From Bacillota bacterium (GTDB lineage Bacteria; Bacillota; Clostridia; Acetivibrionales; DSM-1351): 64,000 nucleotides of DNA. The notes under the pieces are model-generated. The model saw only the letters and a program-made list of their open reading frames with translations, was not told where the DNA came from and searched no databases. Positions 16,188 to 24,515 of this stretch are shown here, piece after piece (within the stretch, counting starts at the first letter, position 1; each line of letters starts with the position of its first letter). The stretch covers positions 496,001 to 560,000 of the forward strand of contig JAEWCZ010000066.1 of the NCBI GenBank assembly GCA_023390335.1, given 5' to 3'. The position numbers and the translations under genes are program-made.

Positions 16188-17561
16188 ATGGGAGAAAATT
16201 ATAATGAAAAAATAAATGAAAACCTTAATAGCGATGGGATTTGCAGAGAAAAAAAGACCGTGAGTTTCTACACCCTAGGTTGCAAAGTTAATCAATACGA
16301 ATCCGAAGCAGTTTCTTCAATATTTGAGCAAAATGGTTATGAAGTAGTTTCATTTGAACAGAATTCAGATGTTTATATAATAAATACATGTACCGTTACT
16401 AACCTAAGTGACAGAAAGTCCAGACAGGCCATCAGGAAGGCAAAAAAGACAAACCCTGATTCTATTGTTATTGTTATGGGTTGCTATGCTCAGACATCCT
16501 CAGAAGAAGTTTTAAAGATTCCCGGCGTTAACATGGTTATAGGAACTAAGGATCGCGGCAGAATAATGGAATATGTAGAAAGAATTGAAGCTGGTGAATG
16601 CAGAATAAATGCTGTGGATAATATAATGGCATCTAGAGCTTTTGAGGAGCTAAAATTAAGCACATATAAAGAGAGGACTCGAGCATACCTGAAAATACAG
16701 GAAGGGTGCAGTCAGTTTTGCTCTTATTGTATAATTCCTTATGCAAGGGGGCCTATACGAAGCAGAAAGCCTGATGATATACTAGAAGAGGTAAGGCATC
16801 TTTCAGACAGTGGATTTTTAGAGATTGTATTAACAGGCATCCATCTTGCTTCGTATGGCAGAGAACTAGAGGACACAAACCTGCTGGATATTATTGAGAA
16901 AATTCACAGTATTGAAGGGATTAAAAGAATAAGGCTGGGTTCTATAGAACCTACTACAATTACAAAAGAATTTGTTGAAGCTGCCGGCAGGCTGCAAAAG
17001 CTTTGTCCGCATTTTCATTTGTCTCTGCAAAGCGGTTGTGACAAAACCCTTACAGAAATGAACAGAAAATATAACACTGATGAATATAGAAAAAGCGTAG
17101 AACTACTTAAAAACAATATTCCTGATGTTGCCATCACTACCGACTTGATGGTAGGCTTTCCCGGTGAAACGGAAGAGGACTTTATAAAATCTCGTGATTT
17201 TGCAGAAGAAATAGGTTTTTCCAAAATCCACGTATTCAAGTATTCACCTAGAAAGGGAACTCCTGCGGCAGAAATGAAAAACCAGGTAAGTCCTGAAGAA
17301 AAGGAAAGAAGAAGTGAAATAATGTTGTCCCTATCGGATGAACTTGAAAAAAAATACCTGGAAAGGTATGTTGAAAGGAATATGGAAGTTTTATATGAGC
17401 AGGAAATGCATGGAGAAGATGGCTATATTGAAGGGTTAACAAACAATTATATTCGGGTTATGGCAAAAGGTGATATTAGTCTTAAAGGTAAGCTTATAGA
17501 AACACATCTCTCAAAAGTTAATGGTGCATTATTTGAAGGAAAAATTGTTGCAAAAGCCTGA
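16188..17561 (+). CDS. mtaB: tRNA t6A37 methylthiotransferase MtaB
   Basis: A radical SAM enzyme that adds a methylthio group to t6A at position 37 of ANN-decoding tRNAs. The N-terminal UPF0004 domain carries three cluster cysteines (TLGCKVNQYES, INTCTVTN, MGCYAQ). The radical SAM motif is GCSQFCSYCIIPYARG (C174, C178, C181), and a C-terminal TRAM-like domain ends the protein. The GCKVNQYES and SDRKSRQAIRKAKK forms fit MtaB rather than MiaB or RimO. The 457-residue length is normal; the first 25 residues are a variable extension. The ribosome binding site GAGGGGA is about 12 bases away, so the exact start is less certain. Confidence 0.92.
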   Translation: MGENYNEKINENLNSDGICREKKTVSFYTLGCKVNQYESEAVSSIFEQNGYEVVSFEQNSDVYIINTCTVTNLSDRKSRQAIRKAKKTNPDSIVIVMGCYAQTSSEEVLKIPGVNMVIGTKDRGRIMEYVERIEAGECRINAVDNIMASRAFEELKLSTYKERTRAYLKIQEGCSQFCSYCIIPYARGPIRSRKPDDILEEVRHLSDSGFLEIVLTGIHLASYGRELEDTNLLDIIEKIHSIEGIKRIRLGSIEPTTITKEFVEAAGRLQKLCPHFHLSLQSGCDKTLTEMNRKYNTDEYRKSVELLKNNIPDVAITTDLMVGFPGETEEDFIKSRDFAEEIGFSKIHVFKYSPRKGTPAAEMKNQVSPEEKERRSEIMLSLSDELEKKYLERYVERNMEVLYEQEMHGEDGYIEGLTNNYIRVMAKGDISLKGKLIETHLSKVNGALFEGKIVAKA

Positions 17562-17648
17562 TGAATGAGTTAGTATTATAGTATATAACCTTATGCAATT
17601 TTAGAAAAAGTTGGATATTGGTAAGAGGTAACTGGGAAGGTGATATAA

Positions 17649-17915
17649 ATGGGAATTAACGAGACTATGATGTTTAAAGTGGATAATGAAAAAGAGAATG
17701 AGGCAAAAGAAATCTTAGTTTCTGTATATCAGGCTCTAAAAGAAAAAGGCTACAATCCTATAAACCAGATGGTTGGATATATTTTGTCTGGAGATCCTAC
17801 TTACATCACAAATTATAAGAATGCCAGAAGTATTGTCCGAAGACTTGAGAGAGACGAATTACTAGAAGAAGTCCTTAAATTCTACCTGGAAAATCATAAT
17901 AACGAACCTGAATAA
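17649..17915 (+). CDS. ireB: IreB family regulatory protein (formerly DUF965)
   Basis: A small cytosolic protein (88 residues) of the IreB/DUF965 family. In Enterococcus faecalis IreB is phosphorylated by the Ser/Thr kinase IreK and affects cephalosporin resistance. Family segments are ETMMFKVDNEKENEAKEIL, YQALKEKGYNPINQMVGYIL and GDPTYITNYKNARSIVRRLE. GGGAAGG precedes the ATG. It heads the conserved ireB-ruvX-DUF1292 group of Firmicutes, though a strong hairpin separates it from ruvX here. Confidence 0.9.
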   Translation: MGINETMMFKVDNEKENEAKEILVSVYQALKEKGYNPINQMVGYILSGDPTYITNYKNARSIVRRLERDELLEEVLKFYLENHNNEPE

Positions 17916-17923
17916 TTGATTAA

Positions 17924-17959
17924 AACAGGCACTCTCAACTGAGAGTGCCTGTTAATTTT
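17924..17959 (+). terminator. Strong hairpin between ireB and ruvX
   Basis: AACAGGCACTCTC and GAGAGTGCCTGTT form a perfect 13-bp stem around AACT. The following AATTTTAT is only a moderate T tract, so it may attenuate rather than fully stop. Confidence 0.65.
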
Positions 17960-17979
17960 ATCTGCTTACGGAGGCAAGA

Positions 17980-18408
17980 ATGAGAATACTTGGAATTGAC
18001 TATGGAGATTCGAGAATAGGTGTAGCCATAAGTGACCCTATGGGCTGGACAGCACAAGGGTTAGAAATGATTAAGAGTAAGGATAGTTTAAAAAAAGCTG
18101 TCTTACGTTTATCAGAAATTATAAAAGAATATGGTGTTACAGACATAGTTATAGGGTATCCTATCAATATGAACGGTACTAAAGGCCCCAGAACTGAAAG
18201 AACTGAAGATTTTATAAAAAAGATTTCTGAATTTGGTCAGTTTAATATAATAAAATGGGATGAGAGGCTGACTACCGTATCAGCTCACAGAACTATGAAC
18301 GAATTGGGGATAAAAGCTTCAAAAAAGAAGGATATTGTGGATACAATGTCAGCGGTATTAATTCTTCAAGGTTATCTTGATCGAATGGCGGGTAATAAAA
18401 AAAGTTGA
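17980..18408 (+). CDS. ruvX: RuvX/YqgF family RNase H-like protein
   Basis: A 142-residue RNase H-fold protein, annotated in the family as a putative Holliday junction resolvase and also linked to 16S rRNA 5' processing. Motifs: first acidic site in ILGIDYGDSRIGVAISDP, VIGYPINMNGTKGPRTE, WDERLTTVSAHRTM, and the last acidic site near KKDIVDTMSAVLILQGYL. A GGAGG site lies 6 bases before the ATG. Part of the ireB-ruvX-DUF1292 conserved order. Confidence 0.93.
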   Translation: MRILGIDYGDSRIGVAISDPMGWTAQGLEMIKSKDSLKKAVLRLSEIIKEYGVTDIVIGYPINMNGTKGPRTERTEDFIKKISEFGQFNIIKWDERLTTVSAHRTMNELGIKASKKKDIVDTMSAVLILQGYLDRMAGNKKS

Positions 18409-18508
18409 TATTGGAAATCATCTACATGTATGTTATTATAAAATTAATGCTTTCAGATTTCTGATGCATTATAGGGCATTCAAAGACTTATACTAGGAGG
18501 AAGTATAT

Positions 18509-18796
18509 ATGAACGATGAAGAAAGAGATGACATTGTAGTACTGTTAGGAGAGGACGGAGAGGAAGTTGAATTCGAGCATCTTGATACCATAGAAATGGA
18601 TGGTAACGAGTATGTAATTTTACTCCCCCTTGAAGAACAGGAAAACGAAGAAGTTGATGAAGTAGTTATTTTGAAAATTGAACATAATGAAGATGGTGAA
18701 GACTCGTTTATTACTGTTGATGACGAAGAAGAACTTAACAAAGTGTTTGAAGAATTCAAAACCAGAATGGAAGACGAATACGATTTTGATGAGTAA
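18509..18796 (+). CDS. DUF1292 family acidic protein (YrzB-like)
   Basis: A very acidic 95-residue cytosolic protein of the DUF1292 family, function unknown. It shows the typical DDIVVLLGEDGEEVEFEHLD start, YVILLPLEE and VVILKIEHNEDGEDSF strands, and a helical acidic end. GGAGGA precedes the ATG. Its place behind ireB and ruvX is conserved across Firmicutes. Confidence 0.87.
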   Translation: MNDEERDDIVVLLGEDGEEVEFEHLDTIEMDGNEYVILLPLEEQENEEVDEVVILKIEHNEDGEDSFITVDDEEELNKVFEEFKTRMEDEYDFDE

Positions 18797-18839
18797 TCAT
18801 TACTCAGTTTAAACGAATAGATAAACCGACAAAAATAAG

Positions 18840-18875
18840 TTGGGCTGTAGCTTTTGAGGCTGCAGTCCAATTTTT
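18840..18875 (+). terminator. Intrinsic terminator of the ruvX group
   Basis: TTGGGCTGTAGC pairs with GCTGCAGTCCAA (two G-T pairs), followed by TTTTT. Confidence 0.85.
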
Positions 18876-18960
18876 ACGTTGTGGAACCATTAATAAATAA
18901 AATTTTTCAAATATTATTCCATATCTTAATAAAATAATGTAAAATGTAATTGCATTTATG

Positions 18961-18978
18961 TAAACTTAATAAAGTTTA
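18961..18978 (+). promoter_or_regulatory. Inverted repeat upstream of the chemoreceptor gene
   Basis: TAAACTT-AATA-AAGTTTA, a perfect 7-bp dyad about 40 bases before the start codon. No T tract follows, so an operator is more likely than a terminator. The binding protein is unknown. Confidence 0.35.
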
Positions 18979-19018
18979 TACATACCTAACTATACTCTAA
19001 AGATGTAAAGGAGAACAT

Positions 19019-21049
19019 ATGAATATTAGAAAAAGGCTTACTATATTTGTGGCAGGGTTAGCAATTCTCTCCATTGCAGTAACACAAACAGCATCATTTT
19101 TTAAATCCAATAACATTATTTTATCTCAAACAAATACAATGGCAAAGGATTTAAGCGCATCATATGCAGAAAATATTTCTAATCAGATTGACATGGAAAA
19201 ATCAGTAGTAAGTGGCCTTTCAACACAAAAGAGCATTATTGAATTCCTTGAACAATCTCAGCCAGGTCAGCACACAGGACCAAGCCAGCAACTGAAAGAT
19301 TATTGTATGGGACTATTAAAAAATACCGCAAAAAATCAATCTAGTATCGAACATGTTTATATTGTTGACACTAAAAATATAATAATTGCGGATACAAACG
19401 ATGCAACATTGGGTAAGAATCTATCCGACCGCCCATATTCAACACAAACCTTATCAGAAGGTAAGCCTGTAATAAGTGATGTAATAGTCTCTATAGCAAC
19501 GGGCAAAAATGTTTCGGCATTTACATATCCTGTGAGGAACGATGCTGGAAATCTGTTGGGGTATGTAGCTACAACGGTTTTTACGGAATCCTTTAGCGGA
19601 TTTCTTGAGGACAAGAAGATTCTTGGAACCAAATCAAGTTATGCCTTTTTAGCAGATAAGTCAGGGAATATTTTATTTCATCCGGATAGGAATAAAATCG
19701 GAAAACCTATAGAGACACCTCAAATACAAGATGTAATAAAAAACCCGGGAAACAAAATATCAGACGTTCTAAATTATGAATATAAAGGACAAGGAAAAAT
19801 TGCTGCCTATAAATTTATTACTAAAACAGGCTGGCTGCTTGTTTTAACAGGAACAATAGATGAGGTTACTGCACCCGTAGCAGCGATGCAAGGCTTTATT
19901 TTGACATTAAGTCTGATAATGCTATTAATTGCTTCAGCGGTTGGATTTTTAATTGCAATGCGTATTTCAAAGCCTATAGAAAAAATAACACATCTTATCC
20001 AAAAAACATCCAAGTTAGATTTAATATATGATAACTCATTTGAAATATATCTACGGAGTAAGGATGAAATAGGGACTATTGCCAGAGCTGCAACAGAAAT
20101 GCGTCAGGTTCTGCGTGGTATGGCAGGCAGACTGATTGAAGTGTCTGAAAAGATAAATGATAATGCGCAGCAGGTAAGTACTCTTGCAAATGATGTAAAA
20201 ATGAATTCACAGGATAATTCAGCAACCACGCAGGAGTTGTCCGCAGGAGCAGAAGAGTCCGCTGCTTCTACAGAGGAAATTTCAGCATCCATTACTGAAG
20301 TTGAAAATAACGTTAACACTATTGCGAAAAGAACCAAAGAGGGTGCTGACGTATGCAATCAGATCACTGAAAGAGCCTTAAAACTCAAGGAAGACGCTCT
20401 TAAATCCAGTGAAAATGCAAAATCTATATATGAAGACGTAAAACAAAAAATAGAAAAATCTATTGAGCAATCCAAAAGTATGCAGCAAATAAACCTTTTA
20501 GCCGATACTATCCTGCAAATTACTGATCAGACTAACCTACTGGCACTTAATGCTGCCATAGAGGCAGCTAGAGCTGGGGAATCTGGAAGAGGATTTGCAG
20601 TGGTTGCAGATGAAATAAGAAAACTTGCGGAACAATCATCACAAACCGTCGGAAGCATCCAGAGAATGGTTGAGGAAGTCAATCAGGCAGTTAAAAGTAT
20701 GAATGAAAGTTCAACCTCTATACTATCCTTTGTGGATCAGGATGTACTGGCAGACTATAAGAAATTAATCGGTATCAGTGAACAATACAATAATGATTCA
20801 AATCTGGTTAATGGATTAATGTCTGACTTTATTCAGACTTCAGAAGAACTTAATACTACAATAACAAGTGTATCAACTGCAGTTAACGAAGTTGCACAGA
20901 CTGTTGTTGAAAGTGCCAGAGGTATTGAAAATATTGCCATAAAGACATCATCCATTGTTATAAAAACAGAAGAGGTTGATGAAAGAGCGGCAGAAAACCT
21001 TGATAGTGCCAAAGAACTTTATGACATTGTATCGAAGTTTAAGCTGTAA
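19019..21049 (+). CDS. Methyl-accepting chemotaxis protein
   Basis: A transmembrane chemoreceptor of 676 residues. It has an N-terminal helix (LTIFVAGLAILSIAVTQTAS), an extracellular double-Cache-like sensor of about 260 residues (IYIVDTKNIIIADTND, SSYAFLADKSGNILFHPD), a second helix (FILTLSLIMLLIASAVGFLI) and HAMP. The cytoplasmic signalling coiled coil has the conserved hairpin tip DQTNLLALNAAIEAARAGES and GRGFAVVADEIRKLAEQSS. The sensed ligand cannot be told; double Cache domains often bind small organic molecules. AAGGAG precedes the ATG. No che genes are nearby, so it is an orphan receptor here. Confidence 0.94.
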   Translation: MNIRKRLTIFVAGLAILSIAVTQTASFFKSNNIILSQTNTMAKDLSASYAENISNQIDMEKSVVSGLSTQKSIIEFLEQSQPGQHTGPSQQLKDYCMGLLKNTAKNQSSIEHVYIVDTKNIIIADTNDATLGKNLSDRPYSTQTLSEGKPVISDVIVSIATGKNVSAFTYPVRNDAGNLLGYVATTVFTESFSGFLEDKKILGTKSSYAFLADKSGNILFHPDRNKIGKPIETPQIQDVIKNPGNKISDVLNYEYKGQGKIAAYKFITKTGWLLVLTGTIDEVTAPVAAMQGFILTLSLIMLLIASAVGFLIAMRISKPIEKITHLIQKTSKLDLIYDNSFEIYLRSKDEIGTIARAATEMRQVLRGMAGRLIEVSEKINDNAQQVSTLANDVKMNSQDNSATTQELSAGAEESAASTEEISASITEVENNVNTIAKRTKEGADVCNQITERALKLKEDALKSSENAKSIYEDVKQKIEKSIEQSKSMQQINLLADTILQITDQTNLLALNAAIEAARAGESGRGFAVVADEIRKLAEQSSQTVGSIQRMVEEVNQAVKSMNESSTSILSFVDQDVLADYKKLIGISEQYNNDSNLVNGLMSDFIQTSEELNTTITSVSTAVNEVAQTVVESARGIENIAIKTSSIVIKTEEVDERAAENLDSAKELYDIVSKFKL

Positions 21050-21064
21050 TTAATGTAATTGTTG

Positions 21065-21107
21065 AAACCCACTCTGCTGTAAGAATAGCAGGGTGGGTTT
21101 TTATTTT
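21065..21107 (+). terminator. Intrinsic terminator of the chemoreceptor gene
   Basis: AAACCCACTCTGCT pairs with AGCAGGGTGGGTTT (one G-T pair), followed by TTATTTT. Confidence 0.85.
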
Positions 21108-21160
21108 AAAACCCTGAAATTTTACCGTATCCATAATTAATTAAATTTTTAACAATCAGG

Positions 21161-21189
21161 TTGAATATATTGTCTGCTTTTGTTATAAT
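21161..21189 (+). promoter_or_regulatory. Sigma-A promoter of the hydrogenase operon
   Basis: TTGAAT, exactly 17 bases, then TATAAT, about 55 bases before the first gene. Confidence 0.65.
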
Positions 21190-21200
21190 ATTAACATATT

Positions 21201-21218
21201 TTGTGAATATATTAACAC
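21201..21218 (+). promoter_or_regulatory. Probable Rex operator
   Basis: TTGTGAA-TATA-TTAACAC matches the Rex consensus TTGTKAA-N4-TTMACAA in all but the last base. It lies 11 bases downstream of the -10 box, over the expected transcription start, where a bound repressor would block initiation. Rex releases DNA at high NADH/NAD+, which would switch the hydrogenase on when NADH builds up (family knowledge; binding here is inferred). Confidence 0.55.
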
Positions 21219-21242
21219 ATACAATAAGGGGAGGTTTGGTTA

Positions 21243-21734
21243 ATGAGTGAAAACAGGTGCTGCTGTGGCTGCACAGATGAAAATAGCTTGAAACTCGGAA
21301 AAATTATTGATAAATATAAAGGAACAAGGGGTGCTTTGATTCCTGTATTACATGAAGCTCAAGAAGTATATGGCTATTTGCCCGAAGATGTATTGAAAGA
21401 AATATCCGAGAAGATTAATGTTTCACTTGCTGAAATATATGGGGTAGTTACTTTCTATACTCAATTCTCATTAAATCCAAAAGGTCGATTTAAGATTAAT
21501 ATCTGCATGGGTACTGCATGCTATGTTAAAGGATCGGGAGAGATTCTTGATAAATTCAAAGAAAAACTTGGAATTGATGTAGGACAGTGTACCGAGGACG
21601 GAAAGTTTTCACTTGATGCATGCAGATGTATTGGAGCATGCGGACTTGCACCTGTAATTATGATAAACGACGATGTTCACGGCAGATTAGTGGCAGATGA
21701 TGTGGAAGGTATATTGGAGAAATACAAGGACTGA
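21243..21734 (+). CDS. hndA: Hydrogenase subunit, NuoE-like [2Fe-2S] protein (HndA/HydC type)
   Basis: The electron-transfer subunit of an NAD(P)-linked multimeric [FeFe]-hydrogenase, 163 residues. It has the thioredoxin-like NuoE fold with four cluster cysteines in CMGTACYVKG and CRCIGACGLAP, after a helical domain (IPVLHEAQEVYGYLPEDVL, IYGVVTFYTQF). An unusual CCCGC stretch sits near the N-terminus (residues 6-10). GGGGAGG precedes the ATG. It is the first gene of the hydrogenase operon, directly behind the promoter and the Rex-like site. Confidence 0.93.
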   Translation: MSENRCCCGCTDENSLKLGKIIDKYKGTRGALIPVLHEAQEVYGYLPEDVLKEISEKINVSLAEIYGVVTFYTQFSLNPKGRFKINICMGTACYVKGSGEILDKFKEKLGIDVGQCTEDGKFSLDACRCIGACGLAPVIMINDDVHGRLVADDVEGILEKYKD

Positions 21735-22300
21735 TGAGGGATTTATCACTTCACATTCTTGATATAGTTCAAAATTCAATAACTGCTAAAGCATCAAAAA
21801 TTATAATACATATTTCGATGGATTCAAAGGGAGAGTATTTATTACTAAATATATGCGATAACGGGGTAGGCATGGATTTGGATACCTCAGTTAAAGTGCA
21901 GGATCCCTTTTTTACATCAAGGATAAACAGAAAAGTAGGACTTGGAATACCATTATTAAAAGAGTCGGCAATAAAATGCAATGGAAATTTCAACATCATT
22001 TCTAAAAAAAATGAGGGGACAAAAATAATAGCTACGTTTTCTATCTATCACATTGACAGGCTTCCCATTGGAGACATAGGTGAAACCCTGATTGTAGCAT
22101 TATTGTCAAACCCACAAATTTCATTTATTTTGGAACTGAATAGCGAAAAGGGTTTTTTCGGACTTGATACGGATGAAGTAGCCAAAAGCCTTGGTAATGT
22201 GAATATTACTGAGTTTAGTGTGCTTCAATGGTTGAAAGAGTATATTGATGAAGGTATAAAGAATATTTTTGGAGGTGTGCTTAATGAAGTCGATAGCTGA
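21734..22300 (+). CDS. HATPase-domain protein within the hydrogenase operon
   Basis: A 188-residue protein with a GHKL ATP-binding domain: N box LHILDIVQNSITAKASKI, G1 ICDNGVGMD, a lid region PFFTSR, and G2-like KVGLGIPLLKESA. There is no dimerisation/phosphoacceptor (HisKA) domain and no sensor, so it is more like an anti-sigma/serine kinase or a bare ATPase domain. The C-terminal 70 residues are unassigned. Its ATG overlaps the hndA stop by one base and its end overlaps the next gene by 17 bases, so it is tightly coupled to hydrogenase expression. The role, perhaps redox or assembly control, is unknown. Confidence 0.85.
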   Translation: MRDLSLHILDIVQNSITAKASKIIIHISMDSKGEYLLLNICDNGVGMDLDTSVKVQDPFFTSRINRKVGLGIPLLKESAIKCNGNFNIISKKNEGTKIIATFSIYHIDRLPIGDIGETLIVALLSNPQISFILELNSEKGFFGLDTDEVAKSLGNVNITEFSVLQWLKEYIDEGIKNIFGGVLNEVDS

Positions 22301-22655
22301 ATTGGATGAGATCAGGAAGAAAACTTTAGACCAGTTATCTATCAGATCCAATGAAAAAGGCATCAAAGTGGTTGTTGCAATGGCAACCTGCGGGATAGCA
22401 GCCGGAGCAAGACCGGTAATGAAGGCATTTATTGAAGAAATCAATAAAAGGAATTTAAATAACGTTACCGTATCTATTACAGGGTGTGTTGGAGTATGCA
22501 ACATGGAACCCATTGTGGAAATACTTGACAAAGACGAAAAAAAGGTAACATACGTGAAAATGACTCCCGAGAAAGCTGAAAGAGTAGTTCTTGAGCATAT
22601 TGTAAACGGTAATGTATGTACAGACCTGACCATAAGTGCCCAGGAGGGTGAGTAA
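22284..22655 (+). CDS. hndB: Thioredoxin-like [2Fe-2S] ferredoxin subunit (HndB type)
   Basis: A 123-residue [2Fe-2S] protein with the thioredoxin-like ferredoxin fold: cluster cysteines in VAMATCGIAAGARP and ITGCVGVCNMEP. It matches the HndB subunit of NADP-reducing hydrogenases, where it mediates electron transfer between subunits. The start is the ATG 10 bases after GGAGG, inside the end of the HATPase gene; a longer in-frame start lies before that site and is rejected. Confidence 0.88.
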   Translation: MKSIAELDEIRKKTLDQLSIRSNEKGIKVVVAMATCGIAAGARPVMKAFIEEINKRNLNNVTVSITGCVGVCNMEPIVEILDKDEKKVTYVKMTPEKAERVVLEHIVNGNVCTDLTISAQEGE

Positions 22656-22702
22656 TTAAATCTTAGTATATAACTCAAATAACTGTAAGGAGGTTTTTAT
22701 AG

Positions 22703-24496
22703 ATGCAATTATATAGAGCACACGTTCTGGTTTGTGCAGGTACCGGTTGTACATCATCAAATTCCTTAAAGATTATGGATGAAATGGAAGCACTACTTGC
22801 AAGCAACGGGCTAGACAGTGAAGTTAAAATAGTTAAAACAGGTTGTTTCGGTCTTTGTGCTGAGGGACCTATAGTAGTTGTATATCCTGAAGGAGCAATG
22901 TACACAAGAGTTGAGGTTTCTGATGTGAAAGAAATCGTTGAGGAACATCTTCTGAAAGGACGTATAGTAAAGCGTCTATTGGCTGGCGAAAAGGAATCGG
23001 AGGATATTTCAAAATCACTGGAAGGTGTGGATTTCTTCAATAGACAAATGCGTATTGCATTAAGAAATTGTGGCCGTATAAATCCTGAGGATATCAACGA
23101 ATACATAGCTTTTGACGGATATAAGGCACTTGAAAAAGTATTGACTGAAATGACTCCGGAAGCTGTTATAGATACAATGAAAAAGTCAGGACTCAGAGGA
23201 AGAGGGGGCGGAGGCTTCCCAGCAGGTATGAAATGGGATTTTGCTGCAAAGCAGGTAGCTGATCAGAAATACGTATGCTGTAATGCCGACGAAGGTGACC
23301 CGGGAGCATTTATGGATAGAAGTGTTCTAGAAGGTGACCCACACTCTGTAATAGAGGCTATGTCTATAGCAGGTTTTGCTATTGGAGCAACACAAGGTTA
23401 CATATATGTAAGAGCAGAGTATCCTATAGCAGTTAAGAGATTGCAGATGGCAATTGATCAAGCTAAAGAATACGGTATTTTAGGAGATAATGTACTGGGA
23501 ACAGGACATGAATTTAATCTTGAAATAAGACTTGGTGCAGGAGCATTTGTATGCGGTGAGGAAACTGCACTGATGACATCAATAGAAGGTCATAGAGGCG
23601 AACCAAGACCAAGACCTCCATTCCCGGCTGTAAAAGGTTTATGGGAGAAGCCGACAATTCTTAATAATGTTGAAACCTATGCAAATGTGCCGGTTATCAT
23701 ATTAAAAGGTGCTGAATGGTTTTCAAGTATAGGAACTGAAAAGAGCAAAGGAACAAAGGTTTTTGCTCTAGGAGGAAAGATAAATAATACCGGATTGGTA
23801 GAGGTTCCTATGGGTACTACTTTGAGAGAAGTAGTTTACGATATAGGTGGCGGTATACCTAAGGGTAAGAAATTCAAGGCAGCACAAACCGGAGGACCTT
23901 CCGGAGGATGTATTCCTACATCTCATTTGGATACACCGATTGACTATGATTCACTTATAGCACTGGGTTCTATGATGGGCTCAGGAGGACTTATTGTAAT
24001 GGACGAAGACAACTGTATGGTTGATATTGCAAAATTCTTCCTAGAATTTACAGTAGATGAGTCTTGTGGAAAATGTCCTCCATGCCGTATCGGAACAAAA
24101 CGTATGCTTGAAATATTGGAAAGAATAACTGAAGGTAAGGGTGAAGCTGGAGATATTGATAAGCTAGAACTATTGGCTAAAAATATAAAAGCATCTGCTC
24201 TTTGTGGACTTGGTCAGACTGCTCCTAACCCGATTTTGAGTACTCTGAAATATTTCAGAGACGAGTACGAGGCTCACGTATTTGACAAAAAATGTCCTGC
24301 AGGTGTTTGCAAATCAATGATGAAATACACTGTTGATGAAAGCAAGTGTAAGAGCTGCGGAATTTGTGCTAAAGCCTGTCCAATGAGCTGTATCAAGGGT
24401 GAAAAGAAGGTTCCTTACGTTATAGATAATTCAAAATGTGAAAAATGCGGTGTTTGTATGGAAAAATGTCCATTCAAGGCAATTTCAAAGGGATAA
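22703..24496 (+). CDS. hndC: NuoF-like flavoprotein subunit of [FeFe]-hydrogenase (HndC/HydB type)
   Basis: The NAD(P)H- and FMN-binding diaphorase subunit, 597 residues. Domains in order: an N-terminal thioredoxin-like [2Fe-2S] domain (VCAGTGCTSSNS, TGCFGLCAEGP), then NuoF with the nucleotide-binding GRGGGGFPAGMKWDFA and CCNADEGDPGAFMDRS. SLBB and the [4Fe-4S] motif ESCGKCPPCRIGTKRM follow. A C-terminal pair of [4Fe-4S] ferredoxin motifs (CKSCGICAKACP, CEKCGVCMEKCP) completes it. This layout is that of electron-bifurcating hydrogenases, in which NADH and reduced ferredoxin jointly drive H2 release. AGGAGG lies 8-9 bases before the ATG. Confidence 0.95.
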   Translation: MQLYRAHVLVCAGTGCTSSNSLKIMDEMEALLASNGLDSEVKIVKTGCFGLCAEGPIVVVYPEGAMYTRVEVSDVKEIVEEHLLKGRIVKRLLAGEKESEDISKSLEGVDFFNRQMRIALRNCGRINPEDINEYIAFDGYKALEKVLTEMTPEAVIDTMKKSGLRGRGGGGFPAGMKWDFAAKQVADQKYVCCNADEGDPGAFMDRSVLEGDPHSVIEAMSIAGFAIGATQGYIYVRAEYPIAVKRLQMAIDQAKEYGILGDNVLGTGHEFNLEIRLGAGAFVCGEETALMTSIEGHRGEPRPRPPFPAVKGLWEKPTILNNVETYANVPVIILKGAEWFSSIGTEKSKGTKVFALGGKINNTGLVEVPMGTTLREVVYDIGGGIPKGKKFKAAQTGGPSGGCIPTSHLDTPIDYDSLIALGSMMGSGGLIVMDEDNCMVDIAKFFLEFTVDESCGKCPPCRIGTKRMLEILERITEGKGEAGDIDKLELLAKNIKASALCGLGQTAPNPILSTLKYFRDEYEAHVFDKKCPAGVCKSMMKYTVDESKCKSCGICAKACPMSCIKGEKKVPYVIDNSKCEKCGVCMEKCPFKAISKG

Positions 24497-24515
24497 GGGA
24501 GGAGAGTGAAATAAA

